In this document: in pieces, positions 7,243-15,520 of the stretch
Layout: each line of letters begins with the position of its first letter
Numbering within the stretch: the stretch's first letter is position 1
Source of the DNA: Devosia riboflavina
GTDB taxonomy: Bacteria > Pseudomonadota > Alphaproteobacteria > Rhizobiales > Devosiaceae
Direction of reading: 5' to 3'
Length of the DNA stretch: 49,951 nt
Assembly (NCBI RefSeq): GCF_000743575.1
Contig: NZ_JQGC01000008.1
Coordinates: 1 to 49,951, forward strand
Made by a program: the position numbers and the translations under genes
The notes under the pieces: generated by a model
Told to the model about the DNA's origin: nothing
Seen by the model: the letters and a program-made list of their open reading frames with translations, nothing else
Databases searched by the model: none

Positions 7243-8670
7243 TCAGGACGGCTCGAAGCCCAGCATCTTTCCCGGATTGAGAATGCCATTGGGATCAAGC
7301 GCGGTCTTAATGGCGCGCATCATCTCCAGCGCCACCGGATCCTTCACCTGCTTGAGAAGGTCGGTCTTGAGCTGCCCGATGCCGTGTTCGGCCGAGACGG
7401 AGCCGCCGAGTTTGAGGACGACGTCATAAATGACCTCGTGCAGGGCTTCGTCATATTGGCTCATAAAAGCCTTGGGATCGGCGCCGGCGGGCTGAGAGAA
7501 ATTGAAGTGGATGTTGCCGTCGCCCATGTGACCGAAGGGGACGGGGCGGATGCCGGGGGAGAGGCGTTCGGCGGCGGCGCTGCCTTCGGAAATGAGGGCC
7601 GGGACGGCGGCGATGGGCACGGAGACGTCGTGCTTGATGGAAGCGCCTTCCTTGGATTGGCACTCGCTCATCTGCTCGCGAAAGGCCCACATGCGGGTGC
7701 GGTCGGCGAGGGATTCGGCGATCACGGCGTCCGAGATCAGGGATTTTTCGAAGGTGGCTTCCAAGGCGGACTGCAGGGCGCCCGGCTCGGTGCCGGCCAT
7801 GCGGGTGACTTCGATCAGCGCGTACCAGGGGGAGGGGCTGGCGGTGGGGTCGGCGTCGAGCATGCCGTGGCGGAGCTGGAAATCGAGGCCGATATGGGGG
7901 ATCAGCTCGAAGGCATTGAGGCGGCTGCTGAGGCGCTGGCGCATGAGTTGGAAGACGTCGAGCGCGGCTTCGGGTGAGGCGACGTTGACGAGGGCGGTTT
8001 CGTGATCTTCGGGAAGGGGGAAGATTTTGAGGGTCGCGGCGGTGATGATCCCCAGCGTGCCTTCGGCACCGACGAGCAGGTCTTTCAGGTCGTAGCCGGT
8101 ATTGTCTTTCTTCAGCGCATTGAGGCCCTGGTAGAGCCTGCCATCGGCGAGCACTGCTTCGACGCCCATGGTGAGTTCGCGGGCATTGCCATAGGCGAGG
8201 ACGTTGACGCCGCCTGCATTGGAAGAGAGCACGCCGCCGATGCGGGCGGAGCCCTGCGAGGCGAGCCAGAGCGGGAACATGGCGCCTTCGGCCTCGGCGG
8301 CGCGATGGGCGTTTTCGAGGATGACGCCGGCCTCGGCGGTCATGACGCCGGCAGCGGTGTCGATGGAGCGGATGCGATCGAGGCGGGCGAGGCTGACGAT
8401 GACTTCGGTGCCGAAGAGTGGCACCTGGGCGCCGACGAGGCCGGTATTGCCGCCCTGGGGGATAAGGCCGACGTGGTTTTCATTGGCCCAGCGGACCACG
8501 GCTTGCAGGGCCTCGACGCTTGGCGGCGTGACGACGGCGGCGGCGGTCTTGTGGAAGCGTTTGCGGGGTTCATTGAGGTAAGCGCCCATCTTGGCCGTGT
8601 CGCTGACGACGGCATCGGCGCCGACTATGGTGGCAAGTGCAGAGGCGATTTCGGCTGATGAGAGCGGCAT
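7243..8670 (-). CDS. FAD-binding oxidase (D-lactate / D-2-hydroxyacid dehydrogenase type)
   Basis: A 475-residue flavoprotein of the VAO/PCMH family. The FAD-binding half includes VVTPPSVEALQAVVRWANEN, PQGGNTGLVGAQVP (pyrophosphate loop) and IGGVLSSNAGGVNVLAYGN; GAEGTLGIITAATLKIFPLP follows. The FAD-oxidase C-terminal half ends with FGHMGDGNIHFNFSQP and GGSVSAEHGIGQLK, the metal and 2-hydroxyacid-site motifs of D-lactate and D-2-hydroxyglutarate dehydrogenases. The stretch ALDPNGILNPGKML is the standard tail. The ATG at 8670 has a GAGG site. An upstream reading through the divergent phosphatase is not credible. Exact substrate unknown. Confidence 0.9.
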   Translation of the reverse strand: MPLSSAEIASALATIVGADAVVSDTAKMGAYLNEPRKRFHKTAAAVVTPPSVEALQAVVRWANENHVGLIPQGGNTGLVGAQVPLFGTEVIVSLARLDRIRSIDTAAGVMTAEAGVILENAHRAAEAEGAMFPLWLASQGSARIGGVLSSNAGGVNVLAYGNARELTMGVEAVLADGRLYQGLNALKKDNTGYDLKDLLVGAEGTLGIITAATLKIFPLPEDHETALVNVASPEAALDVFQLMRQRLSSRLNAFELIPHIGLDFQLRHGMLDADPTASPSPWYALIEVTRMAGTEPGALQSALEATFEKSLISDAVIAESLADRTRMWAFREQMSECQSKEGASIKHDVSVPIAAVPALISEGSAAAERLSPGIRPVPFGHMGDGNIHFNFSQPAGADPKAFMSQYDEALHEVIYDVVLKLGGSVSAEHGIGQLKTDLLKQVKDPVALEMMRAIKTALDPNGILNPGKMLGFEPS

Positions 8671-8844
8671 GGAAACCTCGAAAAGGCAGGTGCACTCATG
8701 TGCCATAAGCGGAGGGGAGGTTCCAGACCAAGGCTTTGGGGCATGCCAGCTTTCCGCCTTTGCCCTCTGGTATCGCAAGCGAAAACGGTTAGGGTGGCGA
8801 CGTTCATTTCTCTTAGATGAAGGTCGCGCTGCGATGGCGCGTTT

Positions 8845-9492
8845 ATGCCCATGACTGCCCTCGATTGGCCGGACTTTTACTTCGCTCGCCACGGTGAAAC
8901 CGACTGGAACCGCGAACAGCGTTATCAGGGCAGCCGGGACATTCCGCTCAATCGCAAGGGGCAGATGCAGGCGGACGCCAATGGAGTGCTCTTGCGCGAA
9001 ATGCTGGAGCGCGATGGGGTGGATCCAACTTCGCTGAATTGGTTCGCTTCGCCGCTGAGCCGGGCTGCGGAAACCATGGACCGTATGCGGGCGGCGTTCG
9101 ATGTGGAATTGCCGCCGGTGATCCACGACAAGCGGCTGATTGAAATTTCCTTCGGGGCGTTCGAAGGCCGGCTGCATGCCGAGATCGCGCGAGAACAGGC
9201 CGCCTTTGCGCCGGGCGAGCGCGACGAGAGCTATTGGCATTTTCGCCCGCAGGATGGCGAGAATTACGATGATGTCGCGGTGCGCCTGCTCGATTTTGCG
9301 CGGGAGCTGACCCATCACGCGGTGGTCGTGGCCCATGGCGGGGTGCTGCGGGTGCTGTGGCACCTGGTGGAAGGCACGCCGCGAAAAGATGTGATGAACT
9401 GGCCGCCGCCGCAGGGCGTCATTGCGCATTTCGTCGGCGGCAAGATGGCGCTGCACAAGGCGAAGAACACTTGGGACGCGCCGGTCGATTGA
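8845..9492 (+). CDS. Histidine phosphatase family protein
   Basis: A 215-residue phosphoglycerate-mutase-fold phosphatase. It carries the phosphohistidine motif ARHGETDWNR near the N-terminus (His16), the second Arg in FASPLSRAAETM, the acid Glu in LIEISFGAFEG and the second His in VVVAHGGVLRVL. These are the complete active-site tetrad of the branch-1 superfamily. It precedes aroC by 48 bases on the same strand and could share its transcript. Substrate unknown; this group includes small-molecule phosphatases acting on sugar phosphates and nucleotide-like compounds. Confidence 0.9.
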   Translation: MPMTALDWPDFYFARHGETDWNREQRYQGSRDIPLNRKGQMQADANGVLLREMLERDGVDPTSLNWFASPLSRAAETMDRMRAAFDVELPPVIHDKRLIEISFGAFEGRLHAEIAREQAAFAPGERDESYWHFRPQDGENYDDVAVRLLDFARELTHHAVVVAHGGVLRVLWHLVEGTPRKDVMNWPPPQGVIAHFVGGKMALHKAKNTWDAPVD

Positions 9493-9540
9493 CCTGATGC
9501 CGTCTCGTCCCTAGAACCGCAGCCAACAAAGGGCGGCGCC

Positions 9541-10656
9541 ATGTCTTTCAATACGTTTGGGCATCTTTTCCGTTTCACCACCTGGGGCGAGAGCCACGGG
9601 CCGGCGCTGGGCGTGGTGGTCGATGGCTGCCCGCCGGGGATCACGCTGACGCCGGAAATCATCCAGCGCGATCTCGATCGCCGGAAACCCGGGCAGAGCA
9701 AATATACGACGCAGCGGCGCGAGGCCGACGAGGTGAAAATCCTCTCGGGTGTGTTCGAGGATGAACGCACCGATGGGCCGCGGACGACCGGCACGCCGAT
9801 TTCGCTGCTGATCGAGAACACCGACCAGCGCTCCAAGGACTATTCGGAAATCCGCGACAAGTACCGTCCGGGCCATGCCGATTTCACCTATGACCAGAAG
9901 TATGGCATTCGCGACTATCGCGGCGGCGGGCGCACGTCGGCGCGGGAAACGGCGGCGCGGGTGGCTGCGGGTGCGGTGGCGCGGCAGGTGCTTGAGGGCG
10001 TGACCATTCGCGCGAGCCTCGTGCAGGTTGGGCCGCACAAGATCGACTACAACAATTTTGACTGGGACCAGGTCGGAGAAAACCCGTTCTTCTGCGCCGA
10101 TCCCAAGGCGGCGGAATTCTGGGCCGACTATCTCGATGGCATCCGCAAGGATGGCAATTCGGTGGGGGCGGTCATCGAGGTCGTGGCCGAGGGCGTGCCG
10201 GCGGGCTGGGGCGCGCCGGTCTATGGCAAGCTAAGCGCGGACCTGGCTTCGGCCATGATGAGCATCAATGCGGTCAAGGCCGTGGAAATTGGTGATGGTT
10301 TTGGGGCCGCGGCGCTGACGGGCGTTGAAAATGCCGATCAGATGCGGGCCGGGGCGGACAGGCCGTATTTCCTATCCAATCATGCCGGCGGGATTTTGGG
10401 TGGGATTTCCAATGGTGATCCCATCGTGTGCCGCTTTGCGGTGAAGCCGACCTCGTCGATCATTACGCCGCGCCAGACGGTGACGACTGGTAATGAGGAC
10501 GTCGATATCATCACCAAAGGGCGGCATGATCCGTGTGTTGGTATCCGCGCTGTGCCGGTGGGTGAGGCGATGATGGCGTTGGTGCTGGCCGATCATATGC
10601 TGCGGCATCGGGGGCAGACCGGGCGCGAGGGCGCCGTGGGTTTCCAGCGGAATTAG
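9541..10656 (+). CDS. aroC: Chorismate synthase
   Basis: A 371-residue enzyme that converts 5-enolpyruvylshikimate 3-phosphate to chorismate with reduced FMN, the last shikimate-pathway step. Signatures are textbook: [18 protein letters not shown] at residues 17-34, [14 protein letters not shown] with [17 protein letters not shown], and the C-terminal [20 protein letters not shown]. Length is normal for the bacterial enzyme (about 360). AAAGGG lies before the ATG. A REP-like element follows its stop codon. Confidence 0.97.
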   Translation: MSFNTFGHLFRFTTWGESHGPALGVVVDGCPPGITLTPEIIQRDLDRRKPGQSKYTTQRREADEVKILSGVFEDERTDGPRTTGTPISLLIENTDQRSKDYSEIRDKYRPGHADFTYDQKYGIRDYRGGGRTSARETAARVAAGAVARQVLEGVTIRASLVQVGPHKIDYNNFDWDQVGENPFFCADPKAAEFWADYLDGIRKDGNSVGAVIEVVAEGVPAGWGAPVYGKLSADLASAMMSINAVKAVEIGDGFGAAALTGVENADQMRAGADRPYFLSNHAGGILGGISNGDPIVCRFAVKPTSSIITPRQTVTTGNEDVDIITKGRHDPCVGIRAVPVGEAMMALVLADHMLRHRGQTGREGAVGFQRN

Positions 10657-10672
10657 GTTCGCTCCGTTCTTC

Positions 10673-10803
10673 CTTCTCCCCTTGCGGGATGAGGGGTATT
10701 GCGGCGCAACCACCTGCTCCTCTGCGGAGGAGGGGTACCCCTCACCCTGGATTTTTTGCTGAACGCAAAAATCCTGTCCCTCTCCCGCAAGGGGCGAGGG
10801 AGG
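10673..10803. repeat. REP-like composite palindrome, CTTCTCCCCTTGCGGG family
   Basis: The outer arms CTTCTCCCCTTGCGGGA and TCCCGCAAGGGGCGAGGG are inverted. Inner hairpins are CTCCTCTGCGGAGGAG and GGATTTTTTGC / CGCAAAAATCC. It fills the gap between the convergent aroC and metallo-hydrolase genes. Confidence 0.8.
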
Positions 10804-10811
10804 CTCGGCGC

Positions 10812-11726
10812 CTAGGCCAAGCCCAATCGCATCCCGAAAATTCCCCGGCTGACTTTTAGGGCGCCGCGCTCTTCCAGATATTCGACATGCGCCGCCATGG
10901 TCATCCGGGCGGCCAGGCGGATCTTTGTCGGTTGGGTCGGATAAATCTCTTTCACCACTGCGCCGAGCGTGCGCGCGCCGTTGCCAACGGCGGCGAGCAG
11001 TTGGTCGTTGCGCATTTGGCGATGGGCTTTGAGGGCGGCCGCGTGGGCGGGGCCATCGGCGATGGGGCCGCCGTGGGCGGGGTGGTAGTGGCGGTAGGGT
11101 AGGGCGATGACCTTTTCGAGAGAGGCGAAATAGTCGGCCATTGAGCCATCGGGTACGGCAACGAGGGTCGAGTTCCAGCCCATGACGTGGTCGCCGGAGA
11201 GCATGATGTTTGCTTCCGGGAGGCCGAAGGCCAGGTGATTGGCGCAGTGGCCGGGGGTGGTGTGCGCGGTGACCTGCATGTCGCCAGCGTGGATGGTCTC
11301 GCCATCGACGAGGGTGCGGTCGGGGATGAGACCCCAGTCGCAGGAGCGTCTTATCGGGTTGCGCTCGAAGCGGCGGAGGGGGCGGGAGAGGCGGTGTTGG
11401 CCGCCGAACCAGAGGGGGGCGCCGTAGCGCTGGGCGAGGGTTGCGGCGGCGGCGCTGTGGTCGCGGTGGGTGTGGGTGAGGAGGATTGCCGTCACGGGGC
11501 GGCCGGCGATGGCGCGGTGGAGCGATTCGAGGTGGGTGGCGTCTTCGGGGCCGGGATCGACCAGGGCCACCTTTTCCGTGCCGATGAGGAAACTGTTGGT
11601 GCCCGTGAAAGTGTAGGGCGAGGCATTTGGGGCGGTGATGCGCGTGAGGCCTGGGGCCAGCGCCACGGGGGCGCCGATGTCGGGGCGAAAGCTGGTATCG
11701 AAGGTGAGGGGAGAAAGCGGAGCCAT
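10812..11726 (-). CDS. Metallo-beta-lactamase-fold hydrolase (LACTB2-like)
   Basis: A 304-residue zinc hydrolase. Metal ligands: HTHRDH at residues 85-90 (H85, H87, D89, H90), His160 in TTPGHCANH, Asp179 in SGDHVMGW and a final His in HPAHGGP. The last 80 residues (AALKAHRQMRNDQLLAAV, then the EYLEERGALKV region) look like the winged-helix domain found after the catalytic domain in LACTB2-like proteins. Relatives act as endoribonucleases or thioesterases, so the substrate is not certain. It is divergent from bioY with an 89-base gap. Confidence 0.88.
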   Translation of the reverse strand: MAPLSPLTFDTSFRPDIGAPVALAPGLTRITAPNASPYTFTGTNSFLIGTEKVALVDPGPEDATHLESLHRAIAGRPVTAILLTHTHRDHSAAAATLAQRYGAPLWFGGQHRLSRPLRRFERNPIRRSCDWGLIPDRTLVDGETIHAGDMQVTAHTTPGHCANHLAFGLPEANIMLSGDHVMGWNSTLVAVPDGSMADYFASLEKVIALPYRHYHPAHGGPIADGPAHAAALKAHRQMRNDQLLAAVGNGARTLGAVVKEIYPTQPTKIRLAARMTMAAHVEYLEERGALKVSRGIFGMRLGLA

Positions 11727-11815
11727 TGCGCCAACAAAAATGACAGACTAGAACATGTCGACCGAACACGGCGCGGTGAATAGCGCAACCGTGTCTTCTG
11801 CAAGAAAGGTATGAA

Positions 11816-12430
11816 ATGGCCGTCACTTTGACCACGCCCAATACGCTGCTCGGCACCTTCCAGCCTAAGTCCGACGCAGCCAAGCTCGCGACCAACCTCG
11901 CGACTGTGGTGCTCGGCACTCTGGTGATCACGATTGCTGCCAAGATCAACGTGCCGGTCTGGCCGGTTCCGGTGACCCTGCAGAGCCTTGCCATTGCCGC
12001 TCTTGCTGCTGCCTTCGGCGCGCGCATCGGCGTTGCGACCGTTGCTCTTTACCTGGCGCAGGGCGCCATGGGTCTTCCGGTTTTCGCCACTGGCGGCGGC
12101 CTTCCCTACCTGATGGGCCCGACCGGCGGCTTCCTGCTTGGTTTCCTCGTCATGGCCGGCATCATCGGCTTTGTCGCCGATCGCGGTGCTTCGGCCAAGC
12201 CCATGACGCTGTTCGGCGCCATGCTGGTTGGCGAAGCCGTGCTGCTGGCGCTGGGCTTTGCCTGGCTGCTGCTGCTCTCGGGCCAGGCTCAGTGGATCGA
12301 CCAGACCAATGTCCTCGCTTCGGCCTGGGCCGGCGCCGTGCAGCCCTTCCTCGTCTGGGACGTGCTGAAAATGGCTCTCGCCGCGCTGACCGTGACTGGC
12401 GCCTGGAGCCTCCTGGGCAAGAAGCGCTAA
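11816..12430 (+). CDS. bioY: Biotin transporter BioY (S component)
   Basis: A 204-residue membrane protein with six hydrophobic segments. Family signatures: INVPVWPVPVTLQSLAIAAL, the YLAQGAMGLPVFATGGG loop and YLMGPTGGFLLGF. BioY is the substrate-binding subunit of ECF biotin transporters and can work alone. No bioM or bioN gene is adjacent, so a solitary BioY is inferred. No BioR-type box (TTATCTATAA) or biotin riboswitch is seen in the 89-base upstream gap. GAAAGG precedes the start, and an efficient terminator follows. Confidence 0.95.
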   Translation: MAVTLTTPNTLLGTFQPKSDAAKLATNLATVVLGTLVITIAAKINVPVWPVPVTLQSLAIAALAAAFGARIGVATVALYLAQGAMGLPVFATGGGLPYLMGPTGGFLLGFLVMAGIIGFVADRGASAKPMTLFGAMLVGEAVLLALGFAWLLLLSGQAQWIDQTNVLASAWAGAVQPFLVWDVLKMALAALTVTGAWSLLGKKR

Positions 12431-12454
12431 GCGTTTTCGCCTAAGACGAATTTA

Positions 12455-12481
12455 GGGCTGGCCTTCGGGCCGGCCCTTTTT
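12455..12481 (+). terminator. Intrinsic terminator of bioY
   Basis: Stem GGGCTGGCC / GGCCGGCCC (one G-U pair) closed by a stable TTCG tetraloop, then TTTTT; 25 bases after the bioY stop. Confidence 0.9.
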
Positions 12482-12491
12482 GTTTGGCGCG

Positions 12492-13532
12492 CTAGAGGCG
12501 CTTGAGAAAGGCCAGGGTGGCGCGTTCGTCGGGATCGAGTCCGTCTATGGGGCGAAGGCGCGGGGCGAGCTTGAGGGCGCCGGCCTGCCAGTTTTCGAAG
12601 ACGGCCGGGTGGATATAGCTCTGGCGGCAGACGGCGCGGGTATTGCCCAACCGGTTGGCGACCACGTCGACAATGCCGGTTAGCACTTTGGCCTGAGCGC
12701 GCTGGCTTTCGGCCACCGGCTGGCCGGCGAGGAGGCCATAGGCCCGCACCGTGCCGGCCCAGGTACGAAAATGCTTTGAGCTGAAATCGGGGCCGGCATG
12801 CTCGGCGATATAGTCGTTGATGTCGCGCGAGGTGATGGTGCGGTAGCCGGTCTCGTCCTCATATTGGAAGAGGTGCTGGCCGGGCAGGTCCTGCAAGGAT
12901 TTGACGATGCGCGACATGCGGCGGTCGACCAGTTGCAGGTTCCACTCCTTGCCCGACTTGCCCTTGAAGCGGAATTTGAGCGTCTGGCCGGAAATGGCGA
13001 CGTGGCGATTGCGCAGGGTCGTCAGCCCAAAACTCTTGTTCTCGCGCGCATAGGTGGGGTTGCCGATGCGGATGAGGCTGTTGTCGAGGAGCCAGACGAC
13101 CGAGGCGGCGACGCGATCAAGCCCAAGACTGCGGCGGCGGAGGTCGGCTTCGACCTGTTGCCGGAGGCTCGGCAGCTTTTGCGCGAAGGGCACGAGATTG
13201 TCGAACTTGGTATTGGCGCGGGAGGCGGTCCAGTCCGGGTGATAGCGATATTGCTTGCGGCCGCGCTCGTCGCGGCCGGTGGCCTGGATATGGCCCTGTG
13301 GATCGCCGCAGATCCAGACATCCGTCCAGGCGGGCGGGATCACGAGGGCTTCGATCTGATGGCGCCTTTCGGGCGGAGCGGCGTGGCCCTTGTCGTCGAT
13401 ATAGGAAAAGCCTTTGCCGCGCCGCTGGCGGCGCCAGCCCTTATCGCAATCGGAAGAATAGTGGAGGCCATCCGGCGTCGGGGCGATCTCGTCGGCCCGC
13501 ATGCGATCCCAAACCAGGTTTTGCCAAAGCAT
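12492..13532 (-). CDS. DNA topoisomerase IB (poxvirus-type)
   Basis: A 346-residue type IB topoisomerase that relaxes supercoils through a 3'-phosphotyrosine intermediate. The N-terminal domain has GLHYSSDCDKGWRR and KGFSYID. Catalytic residues are in place: Arg in GRDERGRKQYRYH, Lys in KFRFKGKSGKEW, the second Arg in SSKHFRTWAGT and Tyr306 in CRQSYIHPAVF. Length fits the bacterial family. The ATG at 13532 is preferred over one at 13502 because GGGAGG lies seven bases before it. It is convergent with bioY and shares its terminator region. Confidence 0.93.
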   Translation of the reverse strand: MLWQNLVWDRMRADEIAPTPDGLHYSSDCDKGWRRQRRGKGFSYIDDKGHAAPPERRHQIEALVIPPAWTDVWICGDPQGHIQATGRDERGRKQYRYHPDWTASRANTKFDNLVPFAQKLPSLRQQVEADLRRRSLGLDRVAASVVWLLDNSLIRIGNPTYARENKSFGLTTLRNRHVAISGQTLKFRFKGKSGKEWNLQLVDRRMSRIVKSLQDLPGQHLFQYEDETGYRTITSRDINDYIAEHAGPDFSSKHFRTWAGTVRAYGLLAGQPVAESQRAQAKVLTGIVDVVANRLGNTRAVCRQSYIHPAVFENWQAGALKLAPRLRPIDGLDPDERATLAFLKRL

Positions 13533-13690
13533 TTTAGGCCTCCCATCATCCGTGCGGGAAATGCGGGGGCAGGCGGGGTGGTTCCGGCGGGCTCGATTGG
13601 TGGGAGGAAAAGCACTTGTTCCGCCTGTTTCGGCAGGTCCCGGTCATCTAGGGATGGTTGCAGTTCCTAATGCCGATTCCATTCAGGGCA

Positions 13691-13924
13691 ATGCCGACCA
13701 AATTCCAATCCGACAAGGGCGTCGTTTCGCCCGGCCCGACCGCCGAGGCAAAGTTTCCGATCTATTTCTGCGAAGGGTGCGGCGTGCCAAACGCGGGTTT
13801 TGGTGTGGCTCGTGTCGAAGGACGGCTCAGCTATTGCGGCTGGGAGAATGGCAATGCGGTGTGTGTCGGGAAGGGCAGAGCGGCCGATGGCGGAAAGGTG
13901 CCGCCGCCCACGCCGCCGTGGTAG
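13691..13924 (+). CDS. Small Cys-rich (zinc-ribbon-like) hypothetical protein
   Basis: A 77-residue protein starting MPTKFQSDKG. Four cysteines are spaced as C-x2-C (YFCEGCGVPNAGFG) and C-x8-C (YCGWENGNAVCVG), which could hold one zinc ion. The tail is Gly/Pro-rich (ADGGKVPPPTPPW). The ATG at 13691 has AGGG just before it; an in-frame ATG at 13670 is an alternative. No family recognised. It is convergent, by only four bases, with the mini-protein gene at 13929-14018. Confidence 0.55.
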   Translation: MPTKFQSDKGVVSPGPTAEAKFPIYFCEGCGVPNAGFGVARVEGRLSYCGWENGNAVCVGKGRAADGGKVPPPTPPW

Positions 13925-13928
13925 CCAC

Positions 13929-14018
13929 TCAGGGCTCCATGCCGTCGGTCACGGAGAAGAGCAGCCAGGTCAGAAATACAGCTCCGGGGGCTGCTCCCAA
14001 CAGGTACATCTCGGTCAT
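13929..14018 (-). CDS. Putative 29-residue single-pass membrane mini-protein
   Basis: A very short frame whose translation has the form MTEMYLLGAAPGAVF then LTWLLFSVTDGMEP. Residues 5-23 form one hydrophobic helix, with acidic residues on both sides. A near-perfect ribosome site, AAGGAGGG, lies five bases before the ATG, much stronger than most in this window, and supports real translation. It resembles no mini-protein I know by sequence (not CydX, KdpF or SgrT type). The stop codon is four bases from the stop of the convergent Cys-rich gene. Confidence 0.5.
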   Translation of the reverse strand: MTEMYLLGAAPGAVFLTWLLFSVTDGMEP

Positions 14019-14127
14019 CTTGCCCTCCTTGGTGGAGGCGATAACGCGTTAACCTGCTGTTAGGATGCGGGTGTGCGGCGGAGAGAAGCGGATACTTTTG
14101 AGGGTACGAGGCGGTTTCCCCTCGGTG

Positions 14128-14250
14128 TTGGGAAACAAAAACCGCGCGTCTCAGAAATTTCGAAGAGGCCCGGTGTGAATGGCGGGTTTAGATAAAGCCC
14201 TCGCCCACTGTCCCGAAGCAGTTTGCCTTTGCTTTAGGTCGGCGTGCCCC
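14128..14250 (-). pseudogene. Decayed duplicate of the tRNA-Pro gene and its terminator
   Basis: GGGAAACAAAAACCG, GCGTCTC-GAAATTTC and a GGCCCGGT-TGAATGG stretch line up with the tRNA-Pro terminator and 3' end at 15207-15264. The block CCCGAAGCAG at 14212-14221 lines up with the anticodon arm at 15301-15310, and a GGTCGGCG...CCCGCC end resembles an acceptor stem. Many substitutions break the terminator stem and the T arm, so it is unlikely to be functional. It has the same orientation as the intact tRNA and ends where the DUF2971 gene ends. Confidence 0.55.
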
Positions 14251-14252
14251 GC

Positions 14253-15110
14253 CTAGGGTCTGAAAGGAACTTCAGATAAGGTGACATCGACGTCATATCC
14301 TTGTGCACCCATAAAGGTTTCGACACTGCGCGCCGTCAACTCTTGGTCAGTTCCGGGGCCAATCTTGATAGACAGAATTGGCAGGTTGGTGCTTGAATTG
14401 CCGATCGTGATGTAAGGGACGATCTTGTTCTGAAGCACGCGAAACTGCATGTCTTCAGGTGCAATGTCCCTCTGAATGACGTACCGCCACTCCCGTTCGT
14501 CTCGAAAGCCGAGGTGCTTGAATTTCGGCAGCAGACGAGAGATTCTGGCCAGCAAATCGGCCTGCTCTGCTTCCGCGTCTGCGGGGCCCAAAAGCTCTTC
14601 CAGCTCCGCGATATCGCGCAGTTCTGCTTCCAGCGCGTCTTTCAATCTACTTGCGGTCGTGAGTTTTGCGTAGACCACGTTAAGGAGCGTGGCCTTGTCC
14701 TTCTGCAAGCGCTTTGTCAGGGCTCGTTGATCGAAGGTCAACGAAACGCCTTGCACAGCGCCACCGTACCCCCGCCACTGGCTCAGGTTGTCGTTATCCC
14801 CACAGAAGCATGCAACGTAGCTCTGCGCCTGCAGACCTTTCCTTAATTCGGTGAAAGCAGTTTCAATCGCACCTCCCCACGCCTTTAGGGCCTTTTGCGA
14901 TGAAAGCAATTTGATTGCCTTCTGTGAAGCGTCCAGCGCGTGCGTCAGCTCTGCCCTATCGTTCAAGAAAGACGCGTTCGACGCCCAAAGAGCCTTTGTT
15001 CTGATTATTCCCTCTAGGCCAGTGAGGGTGGTATAATGGGTCAATTCTTTCGGCGGTCTGGGTTGTCGAGCGCCAGCTTTTGCCTGGATGTTCTTTGAAG
15101 CCGCCACCAT
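14253..15110 (-). CDS. DUF2971 protein
   Basis: A 285-residue soluble protein. DUF2971 landmarks by memory: LTHYTTLTGLEGIIRTKALW, then SNASFLNDRAELTHAL near the N-terminus; YVACFCGDNDNLSQWRGYGG followed by GVSLTFD in the middle; and FRDEREWRYVI later. The family has no proven activity known to me; members turn up in accessory regions near defence genes. Base composition is clearly less GC-rich than the neighbours. ATG 15110 is chosen (GGGGGA upstream); an in-frame TTG at 15143 would cross a 16-base palindrome. It sits between a decayed tRNA-Pro copy and the intact tRNA-Pro, suggesting cargo of a past tRNA-targeting insertion. Confidence 0.75.
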   Translation of the reverse strand: MVAASKNIQAKAGARQPRPPKELTHYTTLTGLEGIIRTKALWASNASFLNDRAELTHALDASQKAIKLLSSQKALKAWGGAIETAFTELRKGLQAQSYVACFCGDNDNLSQWRGYGGAVQGVSLTFDQRALTKRLQKDKATLLNVVYAKLTTASRLKDALEAELRDIAELEELLGPADAEAEQADLLARISRLLPKFKHLGFRDEREWRYVIQRDIAPEDMQFRVLQNKIVPYITIGNSSTNLPILSIKIGPGTDQELTARSVETFMGAQGYDVDVTLSEVPFRP

Positions 15111-15124
15111 CGTCTGTTCCCCCA

Positions 15125-15140
15125 GACCAATATATTGGTC
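15125..15140 (-). promoter_or_regulatory. Perfect 16-base palindrome, putative operator of the DUF2971 gene
   Basis: GACCAATATATTGGTC reads the same on both strands and lies 14 bases upstream of the DUF2971 ATG. No regulator gene is adjacent. It may be an operator or form a 5' hairpin in the mRNA. Confidence 0.5.
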
Positions 15141-15217
15141 CAATCCATATCATTCTTGAGAACGGCGCCATATACGGCGCGGTAAAGATCGCATTTCAAC
15201 GAACTGTGTCGGGAAAC

Positions 15218-15258
15218 AAAAAACCGGGCGTCTCGGAAATTTCCGAGACGCCCGGTTT
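15218..15258 (-). terminator. Intrinsic terminator of tRNA-Pro
   Basis: Read on the minus strand: stem AAACCGGGCGTCTCGGAAA and its exact complement back to back (almost no loop), followed by a run of T. It starts four bases after the encoded CCA of the tRNA. Confidence 0.85.
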
Positions 15259-15261
15259 GAT

Positions 15262-15338
15262 TGGTCGGAGTAGAGTGATTCGAACACTCGACCCCCTGCT
15301 CCCGAAGCAGGTGCGCTACCAGGCTGCGCTATACTCCG
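15262..15338 (-). tRNA. proK: tRNA-Pro (anticodon CGG)
   Basis: A complete 77-base cloverleaf with encoded CCA (15262-15264). Acceptor stem CGGAGTA / TACTCCG; D arm GCGC-AGCCTGGTA-GCGC; anticodon stem CCTGC / GCAGG with loop TTCGGGA, giving anticodon CGG for codon CCG; T arm GAGTGTTCGAATCACTC. The anticodon loop and T loop are canonical. A sigma70 promoter lies 54 bases upstream and an intrinsic terminator four bases downstream, so it is a single-gene transcript. Confidence 0.96.
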
Positions 15339-15391
15339 TCAGGTGTCGCTCGGGATGCGCTGGCGGGCCAGTGCGATGCGCGACGAGCGGC

Positions 15392-15420
15392 GTTATAGCT
15401 GCGGATGCCGGTGGGTTCAA
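15392..15420 (-). promoter_or_regulatory. Promoter of tRNA-Pro
   Basis: On the minus strand TTGAAC (15420-15415), a 17-base spacer and TATAAC (15397-15392), 54 bases before the mature tRNA 5' end. Confidence 0.65.
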
Positions 15421-15520
15421 GCGCCTCGCACAAGCTTTTCTTCGTTATGATGACAGGTGTGAAAAACTCTGGAAATTCTTGGCGGTAGCGGCGGGCGCGG
15501 TGCCGGGCCATGCCTTGGTC

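Noticed and set aside
8671..9456. N-terminal extension of the FAD oxidase into the divergent phosphatase gene
   Set aside because: It would run antisense through the histidine phosphatase; the family start and a GAGG site are at 8670.
10372..10811. Minus-strand continuation of a frame beyond the metallo-hydrolase into aroC
   Set aside because: Different frame from the hydrolase, crosses a REP element and runs antisense to aroC.
11727..11815. Biotin-linked regulatory site before bioY
   Set aside because: No BioR box or riboswitch-like structure is visible in the 89 bases.
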